DNA of 64,000 nucleotides from Nitzschia sp. DOCU1. Taxonomy: Eukaryota > Bacillariophyta > Bacillariophyceae > Bacillariales > Bacillariaceae. The notes under the pieces were generated by a model. The model made no database searches and was not told the origin of the DNA. It was given only the letters and a program-made list of their open reading frames with translations. A program made the position numbers and the translations under genes. The stretch lies in NCBI GenBank assembly GCA_951394045.1, contig OX595989.1, forward strand, positions 1,984,001 through 2,048,000. The letters run 5' to 3'. Positions 39,856-51,639 of the stretch are shown in pieces. Numbering within the stretch: the stretch's first letter is position 1; each line of letters starts with the position of its first letter.

Positions 39856-40789
39856 ATGATCCAGCTTCGAGATCTCCCTCTGGTGCTGCCTCTCGCAAGA
39901 TGGATTTGGGGTGGGGATAGGTCAGAAGATGTTTCCGCAGACTTATGCTTAGCCCAGGTACCGCTCTTGAGCACAGGATGCTTCTCCCAGCTACTTACCA
40001 AGGCCCTCGGGACCGCAATCATTCTGGGATCCTGCCTGAATAAGACCCCAATCATGATGAACATGATGGCCAGCAAAGTAAGCCGAGCTTTGACCATCGA
40101 GTTGAAATCACATCTTCACGTCTTACTGATGCTCAACGTTTTTTTTCGTAGTCCGCTGATGGAATTTCGAGGGGTAGTCTGTACGGAGAAGCAATCGTTT
40201 ATAGTTGCGGTGTCTTCTACGGATTCTTATCTGGACATCCGTTTACAGCGTAAGTCCGCTTCTAAGGTGTCCAGGAGACACGTCTTCGACAACGGTTTTG
40301 TTGACTATTTTTCTTCCTCTCGCCATTTGCAGATACGGTGAAAACTTGTCGCTACTGATCCAAAACGTCGTTCTTGTGCTACTAGCATGGCAGTTTAGCT
40401 CCATACCTGTTCAGAGTCGAGAAAAGGTGCTGGTTATCCTTGGCTATGCTGTATACGTCGTTTCCGTTGTCAAATTTCTACCCGTGGAGATGAGGTACTT
40501 GGTGATGTCGTCCACGTGGCCAGTGATGTTGTATGCCAGAGGAACGCAGATTCTGGAAACAATGCGCGTCAAGCATACCGGTCAGCTCTCCATTATCACC
40601 ACCGGGATGAATCTTGTTGGGGCCCTGATACGCGTTTTGACGACAGTTAAAGAAACCGGCGACATGGTTGTCTTGTCTGGATATCTTCTTTCGTTTGGAC
40701 TAAGCGCAACTATGGCTGCGCAATATTTCTTGTATCTCAGTAACACACAAAACGAAATGGAGAAAGCCAAGGGGAAAAAGAAAGATTAA
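39856..40789 (+). CDS. MPDU1: MPDU1-like PQ-loop protein
   Basis: Three exons, 39856-40077, 40152-40249 and 40333-40789 (introns 74 and 83 bp, phases 0 and 2), give 258 residues. The protein has about seven hydrophobic segments and two PQ-loop regions. The first contains CFSQLLTKALGTAIILGSCLNKTP and SADGISRGSLYGE, closely following human MPDU1 (247 residues). The third exon continues YGENLSLLIQNVVL. The first PQ motif itself reads KTPIM, so the Gln is replaced. MPDU1 is needed for use of dolichol-phosphate mannose and glucose in N-glycan and GPI synthesis at the ER. It ends tail to tail with the next gene, the two stop codons sharing bases. Confidence 0.88.
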
Positions 40790-41445
40790 TTCCTTTCAGT
40801 TGTTAGTGTCAGAAGATATTGTTCCACTATTTTGTTGAGCAGTCTGTACCCGTCGGGACTTAAATGCAGTAGATCAGCAGCAAAGAATCTTGGCTCTGCC
40901 CTTGCTTTTCCTGCCAGTGTGGCGCCAGGAATTGAAGCAGTGTTGCCGCAAAACGTTGTCAGGCAGTCTACGAAGCAAATGCGATCTGCGCATCGGTGTT
41001 TCTTGCAACATCGTGAGAAGGATCTCGACATCTTGGCGTACTGCTTCTTTGCGAATGGATCATCTTCTAACCAAGGTTCGAATTTTGGGCCCAGAAAGAG
41101 TACACTTCTTGCCGGCGCGGGAATGGCAGAATTTTGCATCTCTGCATCAAAAACAAGATCGAGGAAGGCTTGCAGAGCGCCCACGCTCGAGTCTAAGGAT
41201 ATCCCGCCCCCAATATCGTTCTCACCAGCACAGGCGACAACCACCAAAGTATTAGCCTTGTTAGTTCCCACTTGCATGCAAGAAGCATCAATCTCCGCTA
41301 AATCAGCTTGGAGTCTCGCAACGATATCGTTCATGGTGGCACCTGAGTAACCCTTTCGAACGACCTTCACATGGTCGACGGAAGGAAGCAGATCGCAAGG
41401 CCAGAAATCGATATCAGAATCTCCGACCATAAGGACTTGCACCAT
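40786..41445 (-). CDS. SGNH/GDSL-type hydrolase
   Basis: A single exon from ATG encodes 219 residues. The four SGNH blocks are visible: VLMVGDSDID (block I Ser at about residue 9), a Gly in KGYSGATM (about 33), CAGENDIGGG (Asn of block III, about 75), and DLLHLSPDGYRLL (Asp and His of block V, about 190). These esterases or lipases hydrolyse acyl or acetyl esters. There is no signal peptide, so a cytosolic enzyme is likely. It overlaps the MPDU1 gene by four bases at their 3' ends. Confidence 0.88.
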   Translation of the reverse strand: MVQVLMVGDSDIDFWPCDLLPSVDHVKVVRKGYSGATMNDIVARLQADLAEIDASCMQVGTNKANTLVVVACAGENDIGGGISLDSSVGALQAFLDLVFDAEMQNSAIPAPARSVLFLGPKFEPWLEDDPFAKKQYAKMSRSFSRCCKKHRCADRICFVDCLTTFCGNTASIPGATLAGKARAEPRFFAADLLHLSPDGYRLLNKIVEQYLLTLTTERN

Positions 41446-41918
41446 GATTCTCTGCTCCGACCCCTTCTAGCCTTCAACTTCGTCTGCCACACACAGCCAG
41501 TATTGTCGTCTCAATCTGATTTTCCATGCAGCCGGCGGCGATTCGGAATCTTAGGAACTTTTCGCAGCGGAAAATTGGATAGGACAAAGACACTAAAAAA
41601 CAGTAGAGTGTATCATCGGGTGGGAGACTGAAGTAGAACCAATGCAAATCTCAAACGAGAGCATGGCAGTGTCATAGCGATCGGCAAATGGCTTCGTCAT
41701 CCTCAAATCTCAAAATCCCGTCTGAAGTGCACCGCCGGCCCTGCCGGCGAGGCGCGCTTTCGCATGTGTCGAAAAAGTTGATGCCGACAACGAGTTACAC
41801 TTCCATGGTACTGTACATGAGTACAACGAGTCACCATAACCATTCGTGACATGTCCGTGTGGAATTGTAACAAAACGATCAATGGATACAGGTCCACCAT
41901 AATCTCTTTATACCTCCA
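41446..41918. other. Divergent intergenic region
   Basis: This separates the SGNH hydrolase and TYW2 genes and must contain both promoters. No other signal is recognised apart from gccggccctgccggc, an imperfect palindrome near 41,735. Confidence 0.4.
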
Positions 41919-43403
41919 ATGACTGATACTTCTAACAGTGCCAAGACCAGCCAAAAGGTGAATGGTGGCATTGTACCTGTTGTCTACGCGTTAAGAGAAA
42001 ATGCGAAACGCGCCAAGTTGGCTCTTGAGAATGCAGGATTGCTCGACAAGAATTTTCGGATGGTCGCAGCAGAATCGAATCCAGAGGCGATTGCACTGCC
42101 AGTTCTCAAAGAAAATGTTCACTTGGATCCTTCGTGGAAGACTTTCATCCTGGGAATTGGATCGCAGGCTTGCCCGTACAGCACAAAGGTTATGGGACAG
42201 CACAAACATTATTCCTCTACTTTTGCACCCAACTTGTCATTAGTTCAGAAGGCGGTCCTCTTGACAATCGAGAATTCACCCAAAAGATCAAATATCTCGA
42301 ATGATGCCATCTTGGATCGCATGGAAAGTGTAGACAGCTCGGTATTTCCTCAAAAACTCGAGATAATCGGCGACGATAGGACGGTAGTGATCCCTCCCGA
42401 TGCCTTTGACGGTGATGAATTCCGATCCATATTGCATTCTTTGGTAGAAGAATCTACTGAGGGGCCGACACAGGACGATTGCTTGGTGCAAGAATTTTGG
42501 ATGCAACTTGCCAACATTCACGATAGCAAAAGAATTGTTCGTCGTGGAAGGATAGACACGAACAGTCCCATCCGCCAGAGTGGGCATAAACTGATTTTTC
42601 CTCATAGCGGCATCCCAGAGGAAACGGGTCCTGGAAGTCCCGGTTGGATCCGCGTGACCGAGCAGGGCATCAAGCAGTCATTTGATATAACACGAGTAAT
42701 GTTTAGCCGCGGGAACGTATCAGAAAAGATCCGGTTCGGAAAGTTGGTACGAAAGGGAGAATCAGTGCTGGATATGTACGCTGGCATTGGATACTATACC
42801 CTACCTGCGTTGATTTGTGGTCAGGCGGAACGTGTTGTTGCCTGTGAATGGAACGAATTCGCCATTCAGGCGCTCCAATACAATATCAGGGACAATGGAG
42901 TGGCTGACCGGGTGACGATATTGCAAGGGGATTGCAGACAGAGTGCGAGAGAGCACAAGCTTCTAGACATGTTTGACAGAGTCAGTCTGGGTCTTTTGCC
43001 AAGCAGTGAAGGCGGTTGGGAAACCGCCGTGCGTGCGTTGAAGCAGAAGCCTGGCGGCTGGCTGCACATTCATGGCAACGTACCACACGCAGAAAAGAAC
43101 GATTGGGGGCTATGGGTGTGTGGGACGCTTGTTGACATCTGCAATGAAGTTGGGCGGCCTTCAGATTGGATTGTCCTTTGCGAGCATATAGAAAAGGTCA
43201 AGTCTTTCGCTCCAAACGTGTCGCACTTCGTTGCCGACGTCTTCCTTGGTGAGGCGGATTTGCACCCCCGTTCTAACGAGTTAGGAAATTGCCGAGCTGG
43301 CATGCTTCTCAAGGATGGCTGTCGCCGATGTGATGGTAAACTGTCAGTGCCTTCGTGTGCCCTCTCCCCTAATGGCGTCTTGTCACAATCGTGGATGATG
43401 TAA
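41919..43403 (+). CDS. TYW2: tRNA wybutosine-synthesizing protein 2 (Trm5/TYW2 family)
   Basis: A single exon encodes 494 residues. The Trm5/TYW2 methyltransferase-like fold is clear: SAM-binding loop VLDMYAGIGYYTLPAL at about 284-299, VACEWNEFAIQALQYNI at about 310, and FDRVSLGLLPSSEGGWETA at about 350. The last motif (LGLLPSSE) separates TYW2 from Trm5, which has N-PP-[YF]. GWLHIHGNV follows. TYW2 transfers the aminocarboxypropyl group of SAM to the modified guanosine at position 37 of phenylalanine tRNA in wybutosine synthesis. The N-terminal 230 residues are less conserved. A Cys/Asp-rich C-terminal tail (GCRRCDGK) is extra. The start is the first ATG. Confidence 0.9.
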   Translation: MTDTSNSAKTSQKVNGGIVPVVYALRENAKRAKLALENAGLLDKNFRMVAAESNPEAIALPVLKENVHLDPSWKTFILGIGSQACPYSTKVMGQHKHYSSTFAPNLSLVQKAVLLTIENSPKRSNISNDAILDRMESVDSSVFPQKLEIIGDDRTVVIPPDAFDGDEFRSILHSLVEESTEGPTQDDCLVQEFWMQLANIHDSKRIVRRGRIDTNSPIRQSGHKLIFPHSGIPEETGPGSPGWIRVTEQGIKQSFDITRVMFSRGNVSEKIRFGKLVRKGESVLDMYAGIGYYTLPALICGQAERVVACEWNEFAIQALQYNIRDNGVADRVTILQGDCRQSAREHKLLDMFDRVSLGLLPSSEGGWETAVRALKQKPGGWLHIHGNVPHAEKNDWGLWVCGTLVDICNEVGRPSDWIVLCEHIEKVKSFAPNVSHFVADVFLGEADLHPRSNELGNCRAGMLLKDGCRRCDGKLSVPSCALSPNGVLSQSWMM

Positions 43404-43464
43404 GATTGTTGAGAGAGTTCTAGTGCCCAATGTCATCAACAAAAAACCAACGGGGAATCTGAGT

Positions 43465-46400
43465 CTACTTTAATTTCCTCTTTTTCTTTCGGCCTTTGGT
43501 GGAAGACTCTTCCATGGCATCTTCTCCGACGCCTGGCTCTGGATCGGTAGCTTCCAGATTGGCATCCGGTGCGGGAGCCTCTACCGCCTTCAATGTTTTG
43601 AGAGAGAGCTTGATTCGTAGCTTCTTCTTGGGCTTGGGTGCCGGGGGCTTCTTGGGTGCCTCTTCACCGAACCCATTTTTCTTGAGCAATCTCTCTAGCT
43701 CTTTTTCCAGCGCCAGTCCATCCTTGACAACCCAGGATTCATCCCCGTTGAATGTCCTAGCATTCGCAAACATTAGCTTCCAGTCTTCGCGATACTCCTG
43801 CATGCTAACATAAAGCTTAGCCCTGCACTTTCGGAGGATATCGTTTATGGCAATGGGCTTCGGGATCAATTCGTAGTAGTCTGGAAATTGCTCCGGGGAA
43901 GGTTTTTCCAAGAAAATCTCCGACAGACGCCGTTTGGTAGAAGGGTCCTTAAGCGCAATCACGGCCTTGGTGCACGAGATGAGCTTTCGGAAAGTCCAGT
44001 CAGTGAGCTCACTCCCTGGAACCGCCGCGAACGATTCTTCGGCGTACGCCGGGACAATTGTGCTTTCACCTCGCTTATTGGCTTGCTTCGCTTGCTCGCG
44101 CGCGGCAGCATCAGCATCATGCTGCTTGTCCATGAGTCTCAAGAACTGCTTCTCCGTCAATCCGTCATCGTACATGACTTCCTTTCGTTTGCGTGAACCA
44201 CTACCGGGTACCGCGCCATCCTGGATTGCAGCTGCATTCTTTCGGCCGCTTGGATACTTGACCCAGTCGGGTATGTCATCTTCGCTTGTAAACAGACTAG
44301 TGTCTACGACGGCAGGATTGCTCTCGCGTTCCTTGTCAATGGATTTGTAGAGCTGATAATCATTTTCGTTGCCGCTGAGTAAGTCATTCAGGTCTTCCTC
44401 TTTGCTCTCCTCACTATCATCGTCGTCGTCGTCATTTTCATCGTCCCCCGCGTCCGATCCTGTCATTTCCGACGTTGCTTTCTCTTCCATCGTCGATTTC
44501 GCGGTATTGGTGTCGAAATCCGTCAGCAGTACCTCCATCATTCTCTTCCTTTCTAGACTGTTGTCGTTCTCCACGCTGCGCTTATCGAATTGCCCCGCCT
44601 CAACAACCAATTCACTCATATTTAGCTTCTCGGTTGCTCGACTCAAGATCTTCTCTTCCACGGGCGAGTAAGTAACGAGTCGGAAAACACTGACGTCACT
44701 CCTTTGACCAATACGATGGGCTCTGTCTTGTGCCTGCAAATCCATCATTGGATTCCAGTCCGAATCCACAATGATTACAGTGTTTGCACTAGTGAGATTC
44801 AGCCCCAAGCCACCTGCACGTGTTGATAGCAGAAAGATGAAGTAGGGAGAATCCGGGCTGTTGAACTTGTACATACGTTTCTCACGTTCCTCCGCTGGCG
44901 TGGAGCCATCGAGTCGAAGAGATAAGTATCCTCGATAAGCGAAGTAGTCCTCCAGAATGGTCATGAGCGCCGTCATTTGGGTGAACATCAGCACCCGGTG
45001 CCCAGCAGCACGGAGTTTTGGGAGCATCCGGTCCAGAAGCTCAAGCTTCCCGGAAGAGCGGATGATGTTCTCGTTGATTTGGTAGCCTTGAGGTGCAAAA
45101 AGGTACGGATGGTTACACACCTTCCTCAGCTGCATAACAACATTGTTCAGGCCTCGAGAGGCCGGCTGTGGCTGCACAAAGCTAGTTCCCAGTAACCCGT
45201 TTTCCACGACAGCCTTCTTGCTGATCTGTTTATAAAGTTCCTTTTGCCAGGACGACAATTCACATCGAAGCACCTTTTCCACTTTCTCGGGCAATTGGTC
45301 GAGCACCTCGCTCTTGACGCGACGCAGCATGAATGGCCGAAGAAGTTCGTGCAGACGATGAATGATGAACATTCTTTCTTCGTTTGTCAAATTGTTATTT
45401 TCGTCGTCATTTGTAGTATTGCCGAACTGGGCAAACGGGCGGTTGAACCACTGATCAAAAGTGTCAACCGAATTGAAAATGGACGGCAACAAAAAGTTGA
45501 GGAGCGACCAAAGTTCACTGAGGTCATTCATCAGTGGAGTGCCTGTCAACAATAGACGAAATTTTGTTGTGTATTGTGTCGCAAGAGTCTTAGCAAATTT
45601 CGACGCAGCATTCTTCATGCGGTGACCTTCGTCTACAATGGCATACTGCCAGGTAATCTTGCGAAGGCTCGCCTTGTCCTTGATGATGTATTCGTATGTC
45701 GTCAAGAGGACGTTGAAATGACCGTTCTTGACTTGGTCTCGATATATTTCCTTGCGCTGACCGGGTGTTCCCTTATAGCAAATCACGTGCGCCGACGGGC
45801 ACCACTTATGAAACTCGTTGACCCAGTTTGAGAGGGTAGAAAGAGGGACGATCACAAGATAAGGGCCCAAGTTGCCCTTTAGTTCCATGAGGTAAGCTAC
45901 AAGCGAGATCGCTTGGATTGTCTTGCCAAGACCCATCTGCGAATGACAGGGAATTATTAGTATGACGGTGCTTCACGGGGCCTAACAAGAACTATCGCGA
46001 GCAAATACGTACCTCGTCCGCCAGAATGCCATTAAGCTTGTTGTTGTATAAAGAGACGAGCCATTGCAAACCAGACATCTGGTATTCCTTCAGGTCACCG
46101 CCAACAAGGATGGACGGCTGCCGAACCTCTTCTGTCTTCAAGTGAGCCGACGCATAGTACGAAGCCGTACCACCAGTGGAAGCGACGCTTCCATCTTTGT
46201 TTCGATGTTGCAACAAACTTGTGGAAATCTGCGAAAAATGCTTCTCGGTCTTGTCCATGAGGAATTTGAGGCGTTCATTTTTGGTCTCTTCCAAAAGCTT
46301 TGAGTATGCGTCCATATCATTCGCCTTGAGAGCCGCCAGGCGAGCGCGCTCTGCCGCGACAGCGTCCTTCTCCTTCTTTTTGCTCTCTTTGTCAAAATTG

Positions 46401-48022
46401 TCTCGAATCAGCTTTGCCACCTTTTGAGCATCCGCTCGACGCTGCTTGTGGAATTTGAAAAAATCCTGCTGGTGGCTGGCAAGCGACTTGGAAAGCTCCT
46501 TGTGTTGCTTGTTTAGGGCTTCAACGGAAGTCTGCCTAGCTCGTCGCACCACACGTTCCAAGGCCTTTGCATGTTTTTTCGCCTCTATCTTGATTCTCTT
46601 GAATTTATCGGGCTCTAAGAGTTGGGTGACAGGTGGCCGATTCTCGACCTGAAGCATCTTTTGAATACCGGCCGCTTGCAGCAGCACGTCTCTCCTTACT
46701 TTCTTTCCCATCGCCGGTAATGTTTTCATAGGGCTGGGGACAAGTACGGGGTTTGTAGTAGCACATCGCAAAATTGCACTGATTGTGTGAGGGGGTGCGA
46801 GGAACTTTCCTTTTTGCAAGAGGAAGATGCCTTGGTGTACTCGCTTCCATTTCGCTCGCTCGTCTGATCTGATTTGAAGCAGTTTCGATGCATGCAGCTG
46901 CTGAATGGTCTGTGTAGGCTTAGCCTTCGGCGCAGCCAAAACTTTGGAGGCGTTTGTTGGCGTAACGCTCTTTGCCGCAACTAGAACAGTCGGCTTCGTG
47001 GGTGGTCGGGAAATGTTTGGTTTCGGGACAGGGACGGGCAGAGAGGTTGCAATGGGCGCCGGCCGCGTCCCTGGCAGGCTATTGTGGGGCCGCAGCATCT
47101 GTGAACTAGTAGAATGGTTGGACATCTGCTGATATTGTGCTTGTGTCTGATGTGCTACAATGGAAGCAGAACCTGCTGGTGGCTGTGGCTCCTGCATTGC
47201 CATTCGTTTCTGTGCTTCCCTTTCCCTGGCAACTCGGGCCGCGTTGAGAATGGCATTCTTCGGCAAGCCTGTTGCCAGCGCGGCTTGCATCAAATCAGGA
47301 GCTATGGCACCTTCGGGCGAACGAATCGCAGACCAGATTGCTTTCGCCAGGGCAGCCTTCGCTTCTGGCGAGAGCACGACCTTGGGCTTTCGGTGCGGTC
47401 CTTGTGGCTGTGACTGCAACGCTTGATGCGCTCGTGGCTGAGCCGAAGGTAGCTGTTGCTGGTGATGCTGCGGCTGTGTTGACATATGTTGTGGCATGAT
47501 CACACGATGTTGTATCGTCGCAGAAGAGCTGGGAGGGACTGAGTTATTGGAGGGTCTCGGTTGCAACTGAGTTTGGAGAGCTGCATGCTGCGAGGTGACT
47601 GATCTGCTACCCGGTGCACCGCCAATCAGTGGGTTCGGAACATCCCATGCGGGTCCTTGCTGAGGGGGCGCCAATGCTTGAACGTGGTTGGAGGGAGCAT
47701 ACTCGTAAGAACCAAGAGGTCTATGGGGAGCCGCTGCTGCCTGTTGCGCTGCATTTCGCAATTTCTCCTGTATTGCAGCCGCCTGAGTTGCCCCTACCGT
47801 CGTAGCAAGTCCGATGCCGCCTGACCTCGCTATCTGAGCTTTCGGTTGCAATGGAGGAAAGTGCGACGATGGTACTCGAGGACCGCCATTCGTCGACCCG
47901 GAGTCTGCGGGCGCCGCTGGGGTCGACTCATGAGCGGGAGCACTGAAAACGCCATTGCTGGGGAAGTTCTGTGTAGGGTTTAGACCCGAAGCAGATTGAT
48001 CATTGGTGCGAGAATTGTCCAT
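43465..48022 (-). CDS. SWI/SNF-type chromatin-remodelling ATPase with bromodomain
   Basis: Two exons, 48022-46013 and 45936-43465, joined in phase 0 over a 76-bp intron inside the Walker A region (GILADE / MGLGKT), give 1493 residues. Order: a Gln/Pro/Ala-rich head (1-430), an HSA-type helical region (about 440-600, [15 protein letters not shown]), SNF2 helicase core with LADEMGLGKT (about 670), DEGHRMKN (about 775) and [11 protein letters not shown] (about 1075), an acidic linker, and a bromodomain (about 1335-1420) with [11 protein letters not shown] and NARTFN holding the acetyl-lysine-binding Asn. This is the BRM/BRG1/Snf2 layout: a nucleosome-sliding motor of a SWI/SNF complex. The start MDNSRT is the first ATG after a low-quality upstream frame. 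Confidence 0.93.
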
Positions 48023-48461
48023 TGTTCGAACGACCCGTTCTTGCTTGGGGCTTGCTTTCCTTCGACCTCTCTCTCCTTGCCACCTTGGGACGTCCCATCG
48101 TCTGCAAATGGTGAGAAACCATCCTCTCGCTGGAGGCGGCGGCGCTATGTCGTGCGGTTGTAGCCAGTACCAGGTACGTGGGACACAGTACATACTTTAC
48201 ATACATGGATTTGCACGACGCGATGACTACGATTGGCCCCGAAGCGCGTATCGATGCGTACCACGAGGAAATCCACCGTAGAAACTTGAGTGCGAAGACT
48301 CATAACCTGTTTGTGACGAATAACTATGTACATGATCACAATACATACATGATAAGACACATTTGTTTCCGTCTTTTCGACTGACGTCAGCAATCTACGG
48401 TAGAGGCCAAAAATCTTCTCATCGCATCGGAAGGAGCGCCGCACATCTTCTGGATGCAGCC
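48023..48461. other. Divergent intergenic region, SNF2 / BolA
   Basis: No separate gene is supported. It should carry the promoters of both genes. The minus frame stays open for 57 codons before the SNF2 ATG, without another ATG. Confidence 0.4.
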
Positions 48462-48951
48462 ATGCCATTATCCTGCGCTACCATGGCTAGCTATGCTACG
48501 CTTCGTTTTCTGTTATTAGCAATGATGCTTTTCTCCGTAGCGACCAAAGCGTTCACTTCCCCAGCAGTTCGCAGCATCCCACATTCCTTCGCCCGCGCCT
48601 TGAGTTCGGGGGCAGAGGGAACTTCGATCGTCGACGTCTGCAGCCAAAAGATCAAGGAAGCCCTTGAGGCGACTGAAGTCAAAGTCACAGGTCTGTTCAA
48701 GACGCATTTCCATCGTTGTCGTTTCTGTTCTGATTTTTTCCAATACACTTAACCTCTGTTGGCTGTTCACCACAGGCGCGCACGATGACCCCAATGGATC
48801 CCATATATCTATTGAGGTTGTATCTTCAAAATTTGCGGGAAAGAGAGCAGTGCAACGGCAGCAGCTGGTCTATAAGGCTATCTGGGAAGAACTCCAAGGA
48901 CCCGTGCATGCCGTTGACGCCATGATTTGCAAGACTCCTGATGAAGTATAG
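48462..48951 (+). CDS. BolA family protein, probably plastid-targeted
   Basis: Two exons, 48462-48690 and 48776-48951, joined in phase 1 over an 85-bp intron, give 134 residues. The first about 35 residues form a signal peptide ([17 protein letters not shown]) followed by Phe (KAFTSPA), the pattern of diatom bipartite plastid presequences. The rest is a BolA domain, with [25 protein letters not shown] and a conserved His in PVHAVDA. BolA proteins work with monothiol glutaredoxins in iron-sulfur cluster handling. Two in-frame ATGs (48462 and 48483) are possible starts; the second has the better context. It is convergent with ChlD, 66 bp apart. Confidence 0.88.
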
Positions 48952-49017
48952 ACGGCACTGAATTAATTGCATGAGTAAAACTATTAATTCTATGGTGTGA
49001 GGATTAGATGTGATCAA

Positions 49018-51639
49018 TTATTTGGCCTTTATTTCATTCAGCGCCTGGTTGGTTACGCTGGCAATGGCCTTGCCGTCAGCCTTGACGATTTGATGGTATT
49101 TACCCTGTGCGGCATTCGCGATATCCTTCGCCAAACCAGTCGAGATAAACTTGTTCTCCGTATCAATACACAACAGATTGAAGCCTGGAAGAGCACCAAG
49201 CTTCTTTGCACATGCAAGCACCTCGTCCTTCAGGTATTTTCGGCTAGGCTTTCCATCCTTGGAGTCTTCGTCAACATCGGGGTCGAATTCCTCGCCCATG
49301 GAAACGCAAATCGGTACGTTTGCTCGACCATCGGAAATCAGCACGACAACAACCTTGCCCACATCTCCACTCTTTTGGGCGTTGATTCCAGTCAACATGG
49401 CTGTCTGGATTGCATGTGCCAGAGGGGAACCTCCACCACATGGCATTTGTTCTAGTCGCTTTCTTGCCATGGTGATGGACTTGGTAGGGGGAAGAAGGAC
49501 ATCAGCGTATTCGCCTTGGAAAGGGATCAAGGCAATTTGATCTCGGCTTTGGTAGGCTTCGGTCAAAAGACTGACAGCTGCGCCCTTGGCGGCGTTCATT
49601 CTGTTCAATGCCATGGAACCAGATGCATCCACAACAAAAATAATGAGAGAGCCAGCTTTTCTTGCCATCTTCTTAATGCGGACATCAGAGTTCTCGATGT
49701 GGACTCCACGTGACTCATACTTCGTGCCAATAGCACGTTCACGTCGTCCCTTTTGGTATGGGGCCGAAGCGCGGAGAGTTGCATCAACTGTCATGCAAAA
49801 CAGTATTGACGCTGTCAGAGACGTTCATTTTCTCAAGATTACCATGTTTCGGGCCTACCAAACGATTGCTTACCTGCGAGTCGAACTACTTTGCCCTTTG
49901 GTAACATCGGCTTGATGTATCGACCTCTGTCCTGAGAGAAAATCAAACCACGACCGCCTCCCTTTCCACTTCTTTCCCGACTAGCAAACTGAATTAAGTC
50001 AGGATCCATGGGTGTAGCATCAGCATCGAACATAAACTCTTGCGGGACTTCAGGCACATCGGGCGAATCTTGTCGGTCCTCGTCCTCGTCGGGCTCCTGT
50101 TGCTCTTCTTCCTCTTCGTCCTCCTCGTCCCTATCTTCGTCTTGGTCCATTTGGTCATCCATTTGCGGCGGCGGCGGCGGAGGAGGAGGCGGAGGAGGAA
50201 GCATTTCGTTGTCATCCATGGGGGTATTGATGAATGTACCACGGGGAGCGATGGCTAGTTTGACAGCCAACCTGAGATCGTCACTGTTGATCTGACGGCC
50301 CTCAAGGGCGGCACTAGCCCTGGCAACCTCCACGGCAAAAATCTCAGCTCGGTGTCCCTGGCAGCCAGCGCGGATCGCCTCCTCGCACAAATACTGGATT
50401 TGAGATGGAGCAATCTTCAAGTCCCGGATGTATTCACGTGCAAAGACAATGGCCGTCTTCAAATCGTCTTCGTTTTCGATTGCATCCCTCAGAGTCTCTT
50501 CTGCCTTATCCGTCTTTTGAGGACCGGAAGCGGAGAAATCAAGAACAGATTCTACAGCTTTGACGCGGCCTGCAACATCCAACTTTTGTGCGTCCGCGGA
50601 CAGCGCAATCGCAATCCTATCCAGTACATGGTCACGTAGCTCACCCTCGTCCGGGTTAAAGGTAGCAATGAGAAGGGGTCGACACGGATACCGCAAAGAA
50701 ATACCTTCCCGCTCCACTGTCACATATCCATCATTGACTACACCAAGTAGAATGTTAGCAGTCTCTTCGTCGAGAAGATTGATATCGTCGACGTAAAGAA
50801 CACCGCGATGAGCCTTGGCCAATAGACCAGGCGAAAAGACAGTCTTTCCCGATTTTACACTCTCTTCAAGGTCTGCACTTCCAATGAGACGGTCCTCCAT
50901 CACGTTCAGTGGGACCTGAACGAACGGACAGGGGATTACTTCAGTCTCTCTTTCAGAGAGCGGAATACCTCCATTTGCCAGGTCTGTTCTGGTGAAATCA
51001 TCAATTCCAAATTCGCCCTCAGGGTCGATGTTGAAAGGCGATCCTTTGATGACTTCAATGGGAGGAAGCAGTTGGTGAAGCGCCCGTGCCATAACAGACT
51101 TAGCAGTTCCTTTGCCTCCAGAAATGACAACCCCTCCCATTCGATTATTGACGGCAGCCAAAAGAAGCGCCTGCTTAATATTTTCTTGGCCTTCGATCAT
51201 GGACAAGGGAAATGGTCGGCCTCCAAGGTCAAGAACCTTGTTGTGCTTGACATGAACGGGTTCGTTCAAACCATTCAGAGCTTCTTCAGCTTCCATAGCC
51301 ATGCGTGCTCTTTCTGCGGCGTCTTGAGCTTTCTCATCGGCCACAGCGCTCATGTAAAATGGAGTCCCTTGATTCCGAACTGCTGTTGTTCTACTTGCCG
51401 GCACGAAAGAAAACGATTGCACCTGCGTTATCAACGAAATTGTTAGTATAGAAACGAGTCAAAAATGATGCTTTCACCCCTGTCGCCTTCTTCCTCCTGC
51501 CAAGTGCCAACTCATTCATGAAGTCACACCACATTGCAGCTATCGGTCAAACGATCACAACTCGAAACAGGAACATAGCACTCACGGCTGCAAAACACCA
51601 TGCAATCAATACAAGCTTGGCCACTTTGCTCGACGACAT
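49018..51639 (-). CDS. chlD: Magnesium chelatase subunit D
   Basis: Three exons, 51639-51586, 51422-49874 and 49787-49018 (introns 163 and 86 bp, phases 0 and 1), give 790 residues. Exon 1 encodes only an 18-residue hydrophobic signal peptide (VAKLVLIAWCFAA); exon 2 opens with VQSFSFVP, a Phe-containing plastid motif. Then come an AAA+ domain (GGKGTAKSVMARAL in place of Walker A; GVLYVDDINLLDEE Walker B), a Pro/Asp/Glu-rich linker and a VWA integrin-I domain with FVVDASGSM (MIDAS). ChlD joins ChlI and ChlH to insert Mg into protoporphyrin IX, the first step dedicated to chlorophyll, in the plastid. The first exon was found from its signal peptide and splice sites. Confidence 0.93.
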
